The position numbers and the translations under genes were made by a program. From the NCBI RefSeq assembly GCF_000472545.1, contig NZ_AWZV01000008.1:1-64000 (forward strand): a stretch of DNA of 64,000 nucleotides, read 5' to 3'. Position 1 is the first letter of the stretch. Every line of letters starts with the position of its first letter. This DNA is from Burkholderia sp. WSM2232. Lineage in GTDB: Bacteria; Pseudomonadota; Gammaproteobacteria; Burkholderiales; Burkholderiaceae. Of the stretch, positions 8,480 to 17,659 are shown in pieces. Under the pieces are notes generated by a model. It was not told the DNA's origin. It did no database searches and saw nothing but the letters and a program-made list of their open reading frames with translations.

Positions 8480-9280
8480 ATGGCGCACAATGGCGTCTTT
8501 GCTCTTCGCCAACGAACGCGCATGTATCTACACATCACCGGCACGAATGTCCGTCTGCTTGGCTCGATGCATCTCTTTCCGGCAGCTAGCCGCAGAACGC
8601 CGCCCTGGATCGAAGAAGCCTATGACTGGGCGCAAACGCTGGTCTTCGAGTCCGATGCGCCGACGATCCTGCCCTTCCTGAAAGCGGATGGACAGAGCGC
8701 TGCTGAACATCTGCAACCTCTCCTTTCCGTCGATGCCTGGGCCCGTCTGCAAGCCGCGTGGCCGACCGAAGGTCCGCTCGCGCCGCTTGCGGAGCTTCGT
8801 CCGTGGGCCACGCTGATTGTGGCGCCGACGCTGTTTCAGCACCTCGTCGACGGCGTTGAGCCGCGCATGTTGCGCTGGGCGATGGCGCACGGCAAGCCCT
8901 ATGAATACCTGGAAACGGCGAGTGAAGTCGCCGACGCGCTCGAAGTTATTCCGCTTGCCGTCGTCGCGAACGTGCTCGCCACGCTGATGGCGGACCTCGG
9001 CGAGCCGCAGCGCACGCTTGAGCGCATGCATGCAGCGTGGCTCGAAGGCGATCTGTCGGGCGTGCAAAGCATTGCCGTCGAATCGCCAATGTTCGCGTTG
9101 CCCGAGATCCGGCGCGCGATTCTCGATACGCGCAACCGCCTCTGGGCGCAGCGCGTGAGCAAGCTGCTTGCTCGACGTGAGCGGACGCTGGTAGTGGTCG
9201 GTGCGCTGCATCTGTGCGGGCCGGACAACCTCGTCGACTGTCTTGCGCGGCCTGTGCAGCCGGTCTTCGAAAGCGAGTAG
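8480..9280 (+). CDS. TraB/GumN family protein
   Basis: A 266-aa protein (252 aa if the second ATG at 8522 is used, which lies directly before the conserved core). The TraB/GumN hallmarks are a leading GSMHLFP motif and a closing VVVGALHLCGPDNLV motif, separated by a helical, charged middle region. These two GxxH-type motifs resemble the metal-binding residues of the TIKI-like peptidase fold, but activity in bacteria is unproven. No signal peptide is obvious. There is no clear ribosome binding site at either start, so the N-terminus is uncertain. It stands alone between the tRNA terminator and an acetyltransferase gene. Confidence 0.75.
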   Translation: MAHNGVFALRQRTRMYLHITGTNVRLLGSMHLFPAASRRTPPWIEEAYDWAQTLVFESDAPTILPFLKADGQSAAEHLQPLLSVDAWARLQAAWPTEGPLAPLAELRPWATLIVAPTLFQHLVDGVEPRMLRWAMAHGKPYEYLETASEVADALEVIPLAVVANVLATLMADLGEPQRTLERMHAAWLEGDLSGVQSIAVESPMFALPEIRRAILDTRNRLWAQRVSKLLARRERTLVVVGALHLCGPDNLVDCLARPVQPVFESE

Positions 9281-9424
9281 CGGCATGGCTCATCGGTCTG
9301 CAATCGACGCCAGCGCGCTCCGTATGCCGCGGACCGCGGCATAATTGCGTGGTTGACGTTGCCACTCCGGTTGCGTGGGCCATCGCATCAAAAGGCACGT
9401 CTCTTTCTCTCAAGACCTCCTCTC

Positions 9425-9949
9425 ATGACTGAACCGCAACAAACCGCCGCAGCCACGCTCGCGGCACTCGACTGGCGTTGGAAAGCGTTCGACGATCTGA
9501 CGAGCGCCGAGGTCTACGCGATGCTAGCCGCGCGTAGCGCCGTCTTTGTGATCGAGCAGAACTGCCTGTATGGCGATATCGATGGTCTGGATGTGGACGC
9601 GTGGCATCTGCTCGCCTTCGGCCCATCGGCGGGGGCAAGTCCGCAAGCCGCTACGGGCGCGCAGCGGGCGCCGCTCGCCGGCTACCTGCGAGTGCTGCTG
9701 CCCGACGCCGACGACGCCGACGTGCGCATCGGGCGCGTGCTGACTACGGCGGCGTTTCGCGGCATCGGCCTCGGCCATGCGATGCTGGAGCGCGCCATCG
9801 CGCAGATTTGCGAGCAATGGCCAGGTACGCCGATTCGCCTGCATGCCCAGGCGCACCTGCAACGTTTCTATGGCGCGTTCGGTTTCGAGCCGGTGTCCGA
9901 AATTCATGAGGAAGACGGCATTCCACACGTGTGGATGCGTTCTGCCTGA
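9425..9949 (+). CDS. elaA: ElaA-type GNAT acetyltransferase
   Basis: A 174-aa GNAT protein closely resembling E. coli ElaA. It has the opening RSAVFVIEQNCLYGDIDGLD, the acetyl-CoA loop VLTTAAFRGIGLGHAML, AQAHLQRFYGAFGFEPVSE and the ending EEDGIPHVWM. The substrate of ElaA is not established. It carries a short Gly/Ala insertion around residues 68-80 compared with E. coli. The start at 9425 follows CTCCTCTC rather than a good purine-rich site, so translation may be modest. It is a single gene, convergent with the copper/oxidase set. Confidence 0.85.
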   Translation: MTEPQQTAAATLAALDWRWKAFDDLTSAEVYAMLAARSAVFVIEQNCLYGDIDGLDVDAWHLLAFGPSAGASPQAATGAQRAPLAGYLRVLLPDADDADVRIGRVLTTAAFRGIGLGHAMLERAIAQICEQWPGTPIRLHAQAHLQRFYGAFGFEPVSEIHEEDGIPHVWMRSA

Positions 9950-10071
9950 GGGCGATCAGCCAGACCTTTGCGCCCATGCGGGCGGCGGCGCGAGCGATGC
10001 GCCACTCGAGCGTTATTCAAGCGCCACCCGCGCAGCACTTACCCACGCTCCACCCACGCACCACCCAACCA

Positions 10072-11040
10072 CTACGCGCGACCAGCGCGGCTCGCCGCAG
10101 CGGCCTTCGCGGCGAGCGCATTGGTTGCGTTTGTTGCACTAGCCGAGTTCGTCGCGTTGCCTGCGTTCGATGCATTCGTTGCATCGGCAGCCCTGGCAGC
10201 ATTGCCCGCCACCGCGTGCCGTTCGCCGCGCAAGCGTCCGCGTGCGGACAGCCGCATCCAGTGACGCAGCGCGACGAGCGCGCCGACGACGCTCATCATC
10301 GAACCGGGAATCCACAGGAGCAGCCCGCCTATCTGTTGATCGCGCATCGGGCTCAGCCATGTGAACGCGCGGCCGCAGATCGAATAGATCGGATACAGTT
10401 CGCGCGGCGTAAAGAAGATCAACGCGCCGAGCACGATCTGCGGCGGAATGGCGGCGATCACCACCAGCACGCGCTTGCCGGGCGACAGACGGGCGGGCGG
10501 CGCAGGGCGCGGGTCGAGCACGAGCCACCAGAACAACAGGCCGTCGATCACCATGCTCCAGTTCATGACGCGATACAGCCGCCAGTCCAGCATCGCGACA
10601 AAATGGATCGGCGAGAGCAACCAGAAGTAGATCAATCCGACGAACAGGACCACCGCGACCACCGGATGCATGACCACGTCGAGCAGCTTGCGCACGGCGG
10701 GCGTGGCGAACGCGGGCCGCACGAAGCGCTGCCGCCAGCCAAACGGAATGCCTGCGCGCAAGGCCGCGCCCGGATACGACAGCGCGATGAAAAACGGCCC
10801 AAGATGATGCAGCACGAGATGCTGTGCGCGATGCATGAAGAACTCATGCTCGAAGAAATAATCGAGCCGCGTGTGCAGCGCGACGTAAAGCGCCACCAAC
10901 CCGAACCAGAAGGAGATGCGCCGCGCCGTCGACACCTTCGCCTTGCGTGCGCCGCGCAAGAACAGCACTGCGGGCACCAGCAGGGCGATGACGACCGTCG
11001 GCGAAAACTCCCACGGATCGAGCCAGTAGAACAGGTTCAT
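10072..11040 (-). CDS. cytochrome c oxidase assembly protein, CtaG/Caa3 type
   Basis: A 322-aa integral membrane protein of the Caa3_CtaG family with about seven hydrophobic helices (first near 15-30, last near 255-275). Histidines lie between helices (FFMHRAQHLVLHHLGPFF near 70-88), as expected of a protein helping CuB insertion into heme-copper oxidases. It is the third gene of SCO-PCuAC-CtaG on the minus strand. The ATG at 11038-11040 is preferred to the GTG just before it. The last 44 residues are an odd Asn/Ala/Thr-rich tail (GNATNSASATNATNAL) ending in a basic stretch. Confidence 0.85.
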   Translation of the reverse strand: MNLFYWLDPWEFSPTVVIALLVPAVLFLRGARKAKVSTARRISFWFGLVALYVALHTRLDYFFEHEFFMHRAQHLVLHHLGPFFIALSYPGAALRAGIPFGWRQRFVRPAFATPAVRKLLDVVMHPVVAVVLFVGLIYFWLLSPIHFVAMLDWRLYRVMNWSMVIDGLLFWWLVLDPRPAPPARLSPGKRVLVVIAAIPPQIVLGALIFFTPRELYPIYSICGRAFTWLSPMRDQQIGGLLLWIPGSMMSVVGALVALRHWMRLSARGRLRGERHAVAGNAARAADATNASNAGNATNSASATNATNALAAKAAAASRAGRA

Positions 11041-11058
11041 CACTGTGGCTTGCCCTGC

Positions 11059-11544
11059 TTACTTGGTCTGCGCCGGCGACTTGACGGCGAAGGGCGTGTC
11101 GAGCGTCGCGCCGTCGGAGAATTTGAGTTTCAGGTGCACGGTGTCGCCCGGTGTGATCTTGTGCTTCGCGTCTTCGAGCATCAGGTGATAGCCGCCCGGC
11201 GCGATGGCAACCTGGCCGTGCGCGGGAACCGTCAGTTTGTCGACCATCACCATTTTCTGCGACGAGCCGTTCGACACCGTTTGATGCAGCATCGCATCGC
11301 CGTAGTCGCTGCTCGAGACATCCACGAGATCGACCGGTTTGTCGCCGGCATTCACGAGCGTCACGTAGCCGGCCGCGGGCAGGTTGTTCGGCAGCCAGCG
11401 CACCCATGCGTCTTTGGCAGTAATCGCCTGCGGGGCGGCGGCCTGAGCGTGACTCACGAACGCGAGCGAAAGGGAGAGGGAAAGGGCAACGGCGGCGGCG
11501 CCGGAGGCGGACAGGGTTCGAACTTTGGTCGTCATCAGGTTCAT
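11059..11544 (-). CDS. periplasmic copper chaperone PCu(A)C
   Basis: A 161-aa PCuAC/DUF461 protein with a Sec signal peptide (residues 1-35, cleavage after SHAQA) and a cupredoxin-like domain. The copper site is visible as methionines and histidine in DAMLHQTVSNGSSQKM, followed by GGYHLMLED. It delivers Cu(I) to the CuA site of cytochrome oxidase, often together with SCO. It lies 10 bp after the SCO stop and 18 bp before ctaG, so all three are very likely one operon. Confidence 0.92.
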   Translation of the reverse strand: MNLMTTKVRTLSASGAAAVALSLSLSLAFVSHAQAAAPQAITAKDAWVRWLPNNLPAAGYVTLVNAGDKPVDLVDVSSSDYGDAMLHQTVSNGSSQKMVMVDKLTVPAHGQVAIAPGGYHLMLEDAKHKITPGDTVHLKLKFSDGATLDTPFAVKSPAQTK

Positions 11545-11553
11545 GATTGAAAG

Positions 11554-12138
11554 TCAGGAGCGTTGATCGACGATGCGGCGCAGGTCTTGTGCGATCGCAT
11601 CGGGCGTGTCGTTGTCGGTGGCGAGCAGTCGCGCGCGCCCTTGAGCGTCGAACACATACACGGCGGAACTATGTGTGACTTCGTAATTGCCGTTCGGGTC
11701 GCGCTTTTCCATCTGATAGGCGACCCGGTAGCGCTTGGCGAGCGACTCGATCTGCCAGTCCGTGCCGGTGAGTCCCTCAGCGTGCGTCGCGTCGAATGCG
11801 CCGACGTAGTCGTGCAGCGCCTGCGGCGTGTCGCGCGCCGGGTCGACGGTGATGAAGAGAATGCGCACCTTTTGCGCGTCGGGGCCCAGCTTGCCGAGCA
11901 CCTGCATCAGCCGCCCCATGGTTTCCGGGCAGACGTCCGGGCAATGGGTGTAGCCGAAGTAGACAAGCGACGTGCGCCCTCTGAAGGAGGCGCCGGTAAC
12001 GGGCCGGCCGTCGTCGCCCGTGAGCGAGAAATCGAGGTCGGGTAAATGGCCGCTTACGTTCGTCAAATGCCACGGTTCCGCCCGTTGGCTGCAGCCGGCG
12101 AGTGCGATCATCGCGAGCAGGGCGGCGGCGCCGAGCAT
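11554..12138 (-). CDS. SCO1/SenC family lipoprotein
   Basis: A thioredoxin-fold copper chaperone and thiol reductase for CuA assembly, about 194 aa. The copper-binding cysteines are in YFGYTHCPDVCPETM and the histidine ligand is in YEVTHSSAVYVFD. A lipobox (MIALAGC) predicts membrane anchoring. The ATG at 12136-12138 gives a signal peptide without positive charge. An in-frame arginine-rich stretch upstream (RARRTRRF) suggests that the true start may be an earlier TTG, so the N-terminus is uncertain. First gene of the copper set. Confidence 0.9.
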   Translation of the reverse strand: MLGAAALLAMIALAGCSQRAEPWHLTNVSGHLPDLDFSLTGDDGRPVTGASFRGRTSLVYFGYTHCPDVCPETMGRLMQVLGKLGPDAQKVRILFITVDPARDTPQALHDYVGAFDATHAEGLTGTDWQIESLAKRYRVAYQMEKRDPNGNYEVTHSSAVYVFDAQGRARLLATDNDTPDAIAQDLRRIVDQRS

Positions 12139-12623
12139 GGGCGCGAAGCGGCGCGTGCGGCGGGCGCGCGGCGCATGGGCCAGGTCGGGTTGAAGCCGTC
12201 GCGGTGAGATGAGCGGGAACAAAGCGGGTATGAATGACTCGATTAAGAAGCGGCGCGCCGCCGCCCGCCTGCGCTGGTCCAGTCGGCGTACGCTTTGCAA
12301 GGCAGGCAGATTGCGATAGTGGACAAAAATCGTCGTAACGCCAAAGTCTTGTGTGGCTGCGACTGTATCGCAAAATGACGTGCCGCGTCGCCGCAAGCCC
12401 ACTGGCGCGCCGGTCGCGAGGCAATTTGACGCACGTCGTTGAAAGCGCCCTGAAACCGGATCGTTGCCATTTTGAGCGCAATACGTGCGGGCGCGTGATG
12501 ATGGTGCCAATGCGCCGGCTTGCGGCGCTTGCGCCCCTGTTTCCTTTCTCGAAAAATTGATGGATGCGCGGTAAGATGCGCACACTTTTCCGGCTGCACA
12601 AGGCCGAAAGGCAAAATGACCCG
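12139..12623. other. intergenic between SCO and otsB
   Basis: Divergent promoter region of 485 bp. It must contain the promoters of the copper set and of otsB, but I see no good consensus pair, operator repeat or RNA element. Part of it may encode the true N-terminus of the SCO protein. Confidence 0.4.
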
Positions 12624-13373
12624 ATGCAGGCACTTCCAGCTTTTCTGTCTCCGAGCGAGACCGCGTTTTTCTTCGATTTCGACGGCACGCTAGTCGAACT
12701 CGCGCCCACGCCGGATGGCGTGCAGGTGCAACCTCGCGTCATCGAACTGCTCGGCGAACTCCGGCGCTTGACCAACGGCGCGGTCGCTGTTGTGTCGGGG
12801 CGCGGAATCGACAGCATCGACGCTTTTCTCGGCATGCCCGATCTGCCGATTGCCGGCTTGCACGGCGCCGAACGGCGCGACGCGAACGGCGACACACAAC
12901 GCATCGGCTTTCACGACGAGCGGCTGCTGCGCATGGAACAGGTGCTGGCCCAGGTGGTCAACGCCAACCCCGGCATGCTCCTCGAAATCAAGGGCGCGGC
13001 GCTCGCGCTGCACTTTCGCAACGCGCCGGACCGCGAACAGGTGGCGCGCGAGGCGACCCAGCGGCTCGTTGCCGATTATGCGGGCTCATACGTGCTGCAG
13101 CCGGGCAAGATGGTCTACGAAATCAAGCCGAAGGATGTCGACAAAGGCCGCGCGCTGCGTGCATTTCTCGACGAGCCGCCGTTCGTCGGCCGCAAGGCCG
13201 TTTTTGCCGGCGACGATCTGACGGACGAAAAAGGCTTTGCGGTCGTCAACGAGCGCGCCGGACTATCCATCAAGGTCGGCGCGGGCGAGACGACGGCGCA
13301 GACGCGCATCGAGTCGGTAAGCGCACTGCTCGACTGGCTACAGGCAGTCATTGCCGCGGCGCGCGGTGCATGA
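12624..13373 (+). CDS. otsB: trehalose-6-phosphate phosphatase
   Basis: A 249-aa HAD-superfamily phosphatase with motif I FFDFDGTLVELAPTPDGV near residue 15, VVSGRG (motif II region) and the late motif AVFAGDDLTDEKGF. It converts trehalose-6-phosphate to trehalose, the osmoprotectant made by the OtsA-OtsB route. The start at 12624 is the ATG nearest the HAD core. otsA follows after 130 bp on the same strand. Confidence 0.95.
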   Translation: MQALPAFLSPSETAFFFDFDGTLVELAPTPDGVQVQPRVIELLGELRRLTNGAVAVVSGRGIDSIDAFLGMPDLPIAGLHGAERRDANGDTQRIGFHDERLLRMEQVLAQVVNANPGMLLEIKGAALALHFRNAPDREQVAREATQRLVADYAGSYVLQPGKMVYEIKPKDVDKGRALRAFLDEPPFVGRKAVFAGDDLTDEKGFAVVNERAGLSIKVGAGETTAQTRIESVSALLDWLQAVIAAARGA

Positions 13374-13503
13374 CGCTCGCGTCGTGCACGCTACAACGCT
13401 TGGGACCCAAACGAGTTGGCGCACGGCATTGCGCACGACGCAGCGCACGACCTGGCATGCGATATAGCAACACAATGACGTATTACATCGGGGACAGCGC
13501 TTC

Positions 13504-14964
13504 ATGAGCCGACTGATTATTGTTTCCAACCGGGTCGCGCCGATCTCGGAGGGCGGCCCGGCAGCGGGCGGTCTGGCGGTGGGCGTGTACGACGCGCTGA
13601 AGGAAACCGGCGGCATGTGGTTCGGCTGGAGCGGCGATGTGCTGAGCTCCGGCCAGCCGCAAATCAAGGTCGAGGAGCGCGGCCCCGTGACGTTCGCGAC
13701 CATCGCGCTGATGCGCCGGGATTACGATCAGTACTACCGGGGTTTCTCGAACGCGACGCTGTGGCCGGCATTCCACTATCGGGCCGATCTGCTGCATTAC
13801 GACCGGCATGACTTTGAAGGCTACTGCCGCGTGAATGCCTGGCTCGCGCAGCAACTCGTGCCGCTTCTGCGCGAAGACGACGTGATCTGGGTCCACGACT
13901 ATCACCTGATACCGTTTGCCGAGGCGCTGCGCGCGGCGGGCGTGAAGAACCGCATAGGCTTTTTCCTGCACATTCCGTTTCCGGCCTCGCAAGTGCTGCT
14001 TGCCGTGCCGCCGCATCGCGAGCTCGTGAAAGCCTTGTGTTCGTTCGATCTGCTCGGCTTCCAGACGGCGCCTGATCTGCGCGCGTTTTGCGACTACATC
14101 GTCAACGAGGCGAACGGCACTGTGGACACGTCGTCCGACGGTCCGTTCACCATTCACGCGTTTGGCCGCACGCTGCGCGCCGCGGCCTATCCCATCGGCG
14201 TGTATCCGGACGAGATCGCCGAACTCGCGAAAGCAGGGGAGCGGGGCAAGCCGGTGCGCACGATGAAAGCGACGCTGCATTCGCGCAAGCTCATCATGAG
14301 CGTCGACCGCCTCGATTATTCGAAGGGATTGGTCGAGCGCTTCCGTGCCTTCGAGCGTCTGCTCGAGCACACCACGGCGCAGCGCAACAAGGTGTCGTTC
14401 CTGCAGATCGCGCCGCCCACGCGCGCCGATATGCACGCCTATCAGGACATCCGCCTGCAACTGGAAGGCGAGTCGGGACGCATCAACGGGCGCTTCGCAG
14501 AGCTGGACTGGACCCCGATTCTCTATATCCACAAGCAATATGAACGCTCGGTGCTCGCCGCGCTTTTTCGCACGGCCCACGTCGGCTATGTGACGCCCTT
14601 GCGCGACGGCATGAATCTTGTCGCCAAGGAGTACGTGTCGGCGCAAGATCCGGAGAATCCGGGGGTGCTCGTGTTGTCGCGCTTTGCCGGCGCTGCGCAG
14701 GAACTGGACGGTGCGCTGATCGTGAATCCCGTCGACATCGACGGCATGGCCGATGCGCTCGCGAGCGCGCTCGAGATGCCGCTTGCGGAGCGCCAGGCGC
14801 GTTACCGGGACATGATGGTGCAATTGCGCGAAAACAATGTTTCGGTCTGGCGGGACAACTTCATGCGCGATCTGCAGCGCACCGATGGTGCAACGCGCAC
14901 CGCCACCGCGCGTTCGCGCGCCCGAGTGGGGAAGAAAACCACGCGCGAAGTTCTGGCCGACTGA
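13504..14964 (+). CDS. otsA: trehalose-6-phosphate synthase (UDP-forming)
   Basis: A 486-aa GT20 enzyme joining UDP-glucose and glucose-6-phosphate. Family landmarks are [20 protein letters not shown] at the N-terminus, [24 protein letters not shown] and the C-terminal [14 protein letters not shown]. It ends in a short basic tail typical of Burkholderiaceae. It is the second gene of the trehalose pair and is followed by a strong terminator. Confidence 0.97.
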   Translation: MSRLIIVSNRVAPISEGGPAAGGLAVGVYDALKETGGMWFGWSGDVLSSGQPQIKVEERGPVTFATIALMRRDYDQYYRGFSNATLWPAFHYRADLLHYDRHDFEGYCRVNAWLAQQLVPLLREDDVIWVHDYHLIPFAEALRAAGVKNRIGFFLHIPFPASQVLLAVPPHRELVKALCSFDLLGFQTAPDLRAFCDYIVNEANGTVDTSSDGPFTIHAFGRTLRAAAYPIGVYPDEIAELAKAGERGKPVRTMKATLHSRKLIMSVDRLDYSKGLVERFRAFERLLEHTTAQRNKVSFLQIAPPTRADMHAYQDIRLQLEGESGRINGRFAELDWTPILYIHKQYERSVLAALFRTAHVGYVTPLRDGMNLVAKEYVSAQDPENPGVLVLSRFAGAAQELDGALIVNPVDIDGMADALASALEMPLAERQARYRDMMVQLRENNVSVWRDNFMRDLQRTDGATRTATARSRARVGKKTTREVLAD

Positions 14965-14990
14965 TTGCACGCAGGCATGACTTCAGAAAC

Positions 14991-15018
14991 AAAAAAGCCG
15001 CTTTTCAGCGGCTTTTTT
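14991..15018 (+). terminator. terminator after otsA
   Basis: AAAAAAGCCGC, loop TTTTCA, GCGGCTTTTTT: an intrinsic terminator usable on both strands, placed between otsA and the converging ABC exporter gene. Confidence 0.92.
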
Positions 15019-15108
15019 GTTGGCGGCCGAGCCGCAAAGGGCGGACCTCGCGGGCCTTGTTCGGCTTACTTGTTGTAGGCCTCTGGCTCGTTGCCGGCGG
15101 GGCGCGGC

Positions 15109-16980
15109 TCAGATTACATGCTGTTCGTCGACCTTCTTGCCGCCGATGTGCAACGTGGTGCCCTTGCCGTACTGCTTCGACAGCAGGTCGCGATAGAGGC
15201 CGGGGCGCTGGCGCAGTTCGTCGGGGCTGCCGTCGTCGATCACCTTGCCCGCGCTCATCACGATGATGCGGTCGAAGTTATGCAGCGTCGACAGGCGGTG
15301 CGCAATCGCGATCACCGTGCGGCCTACCATGAGCCGGTCGAGCGCCTTCTGGATCGCTTCTTCCGAGGCGCTGTCGAGCGCCGAGGTGGCTTCGTCGAGC
15401 AGCAGGATAGGCGCGTTCTTGAGAATCGCGCGCGCAATCGCGATACGTTGGCGCTGTCCGCCGGAGAGCTTGACGCCACGGTCGCCGACAATCGTGTCGA
15501 AGCCTTCGGGCATTGCCTCGATAAAATCGGTGCAGCGTGCTTCGCGCGCCGCGGCCAGCACTTCCTCGCGCGTCGCTTCCGGGCGGCCGTACGCAATGTT
15601 CTCGTACACCGTGCGGTGAAACAGCGAAATATCCTGTGGCACCAACGCAATGGCATGGCGCAGGCTGTCTTGCGTGATAGCGGCAATGTCCTGGCCGTCG
15701 ATCTTGATCGCGCCGCCTTGCGTTTCGTAGAAGCGCTGCAGTAGCGCGAGCACGGTCGATTTGCCCGCGCCCGACTTGCCGATCAGACCGACGCGCTGAC
15801 CCGGCTCGATGTGCAGATCGAAATGATCGAGAATCGGCCGGCGGCGCGGATACGCGAACGTCACGCCTTCGAAGTCGACGCGCCCGCCTTGCGGCACCAG
15901 TTCCGTCGCGCCGTCGCGATCGGGCATGCCGTGCGGCTCGAGCAGCGTGCGCACGGCTTCTGCGAGACGCGCAATATGCTGCGTGACGTCCACCAGCGCG
16001 ACCGCCAGATCGCGCGTGCCGTGCAGAATAGTGAACCCAAGAGAGCTGACGAGCACGATGTCGCCCGAAGTCGCCTTACCCTGGTCCCACAGCACCAGCG
16101 CCCAACCGAGCAGGCCAGCGGAGAGCAGCGCTGTGATTACCGCGTGCAGCAGGCGCAGCTTTTCCAGATAGAGCAGGCTTTGCTGACGCGCGTCCATCTC
16201 CGCCTTGACCGTGGCGCCGAACCGCTGCTGCTCGCGAAACGTCATGCCGAACGCGCGCACGAGGCCCATGTTGCTAATCACGTCGACAAGTTCGCCGTCC
16301 ACCGACGCCGCCCGGGTCGCGAAGTGATGGTGCCGCACCGAACCGCGGCCCGCGAGCTTGTAGAGCACCACGGACAGGATTGCAGAGCACAGCATCAGGC
16401 CGCCCGCCATTAGCGGGTTCACGGCGACGATCATGACGATCGCACCGAGCACGGCGATGCACGGCGGCAGCACGTTCCAGGCGGTGGTGTTTTCCGCCGT
16501 GTAGACCGCGTTCGAGGTCGCAGTGATCCGGCTCGCCAGCATGCCGGGCTGCTTCTCGGAGTAGTAGGTCGGCGAATGTCCGCTCAGATACTGGAACAGG
16601 TCTCGCCGCAAGTCACCGGTCACCGCGACGAACGTGTGAGCCGCCACCCAGCCGCCGACCCGCCACAGCAGGTTGTCTGCGGCGATCAGCCCGACGAGTA
16701 TCGCGAACGCGCCCCACAGCGGCCCGGGATGATGCCGGCCGGTGCCGAGCACATCAATAAGGTGCTTGATCGCGTATTGCGAAGCGAGCGCACAGCCCAC
16801 GGCCGCTATCACGCTGCAAAGCACGATCGCATGAGCGAGCGGATGGCGGCGGATAAAACGGAAAACGAACGCAAGCGGCCTGTGCGCATAGCTCGCTAGC
16901 TTTGCGTTCTGGGCGTTGCGCTGGGCGATGGTCAAATGTTCCAATTGATCGAGAGGTTGGTGTGAGTCGGAGGTGTGCAT
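15109..16980 (-). CDS. ABC exporter half-transporter (MsbA-like)
   Basis: A 623-aa protein with an N-terminal six-helix ABC transmembrane domain (about 50-330) fused to an ATPase domain. The ATPase shows Walker A GLIGKSGAGKST, signature KLSGGQRQR, Walker B ILLLDEATSALDS and H-loop AIAHRLS. Such homodimers export lipids, peptides or drugs; the substrate cannot be told from sequence. A second exporter of the same type lies at 20587-22467, with the glycosyltransferase gene between them. I chose the ATG at 16978-16980 because upstream in-frame sequence looks non-coding. Confidence 0.88.
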   Translation of the reverse strand: MHTSDSHQPLDQLEHLTIAQRNAQNAKLASYAHRPLAFVFRFIRRHPLAHAIVLCSVIAAVGCALASQYAIKHLIDVLGTGRHHPGPLWGAFAILVGLIAADNLLWRVGGWVAAHTFVAVTGDLRRDLFQYLSGHSPTYYSEKQPGMLASRITATSNAVYTAENTTAWNVLPPCIAVLGAIVMIVAVNPLMAGGLMLCSAILSVVLYKLAGRGSVRHHHFATRAASVDGELVDVISNMGLVRAFGMTFREQQRFGATVKAEMDARQQSLLYLEKLRLLHAVITALLSAGLLGWALVLWDQGKATSGDIVLVSSLGFTILHGTRDLAVALVDVTQHIARLAEAVRTLLEPHGMPDRDGATELVPQGGRVDFEGVTFAYPRRRPILDHFDLHIEPGQRVGLIGKSGAGKSTVLALLQRFYETQGGAIKIDGQDIAAITQDSLRHAIALVPQDISLFHRTVYENIAYGRPEATREEVLAAAREARCTDFIEAMPEGFDTIVGDRGVKLSGGQRQRIAIARAILKNAPILLLDEATSALDSASEEAIQKALDRLMVGRTVIAIAHRLSTLHNFDRIIVMSAGKVIDDGSPDELRQRPGLYRDLLSKQYGKGTTLHIGGKKVDEQHVI

Positions 16981-17659
16981 GCAAGGCATGGGCCACGCGA
17001 AAAAGTCGCGGCGCAGGCAATGTTTCGCATTGTAAACACGCAAAGGCAATTGCGCCCTGTGTTTCCGGGCATATGGCGCGATTGGTGTCGCGATGGACGT
17101 CCGCGATCTACCTCTTGCTCGACTGACTGCGGTGGCAAGGGTTCACGCTGATCGCGGACTCTTTCGGGATATAATTACAAATTGCATTCAGCCTGGGCGC
17201 TGGATTCTCTTCAACCCGTGCCGGCAAGCTTGACGCAAAGCGCCTCACAAGCGCAGCCGGCGAGCGGCGCGAGAGTCCGGCGGCCTCGTGTCGCCGGCCA
17301 ACCGCTACTGTAGAACTGTCTTGCAAAACAAGGGTTTGCAAAGTGTATCCCCCTTGTAACAACGTAAAGACTTTGAAATGTCGTGGCGCAGCGAGAAGGC
17401 CGGCACTGATAATGCGTGCGCTGTAAGCCCTTGCCGAAATTTCTGACAGTTTGTCAACGTCCGACACGCTTGTGCGTTTACCGCACAGGCATGGAAGGCG
17501 ATCGCCGTCCAGGCTAATTAAACTGAAGCGATCTGTCGCAGGAAATCTCGAAAGAATCAGGCCCGCGCCGGGGTATCCGGCCCGACTGCCCTGGCGAGCA
17601 AAGCGAGTCGCTTTTACCAAACGCAGTACTTTTGCCGGTTTTTACGAGGAGTTTTCACT
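16981..17659. other. intergenic, 679 bp between ABC exporter and GT4 gene
   Basis: A long divergent control region. TATAAT at 17170-17175 is a good -10, but nothing at the proper distance resembles TTGACA. No coding ORF, terminator or known riboswitch is recognised. The length suggests an extended 5' leader for the glycosyltransferase gene. Confidence 0.4.

Noticed and set aside
17170..17175. TATAAT upstream of the GT4 gene
   Set aside because: No acceptable -35 at 15-19 bp, so not listed as a promoter.
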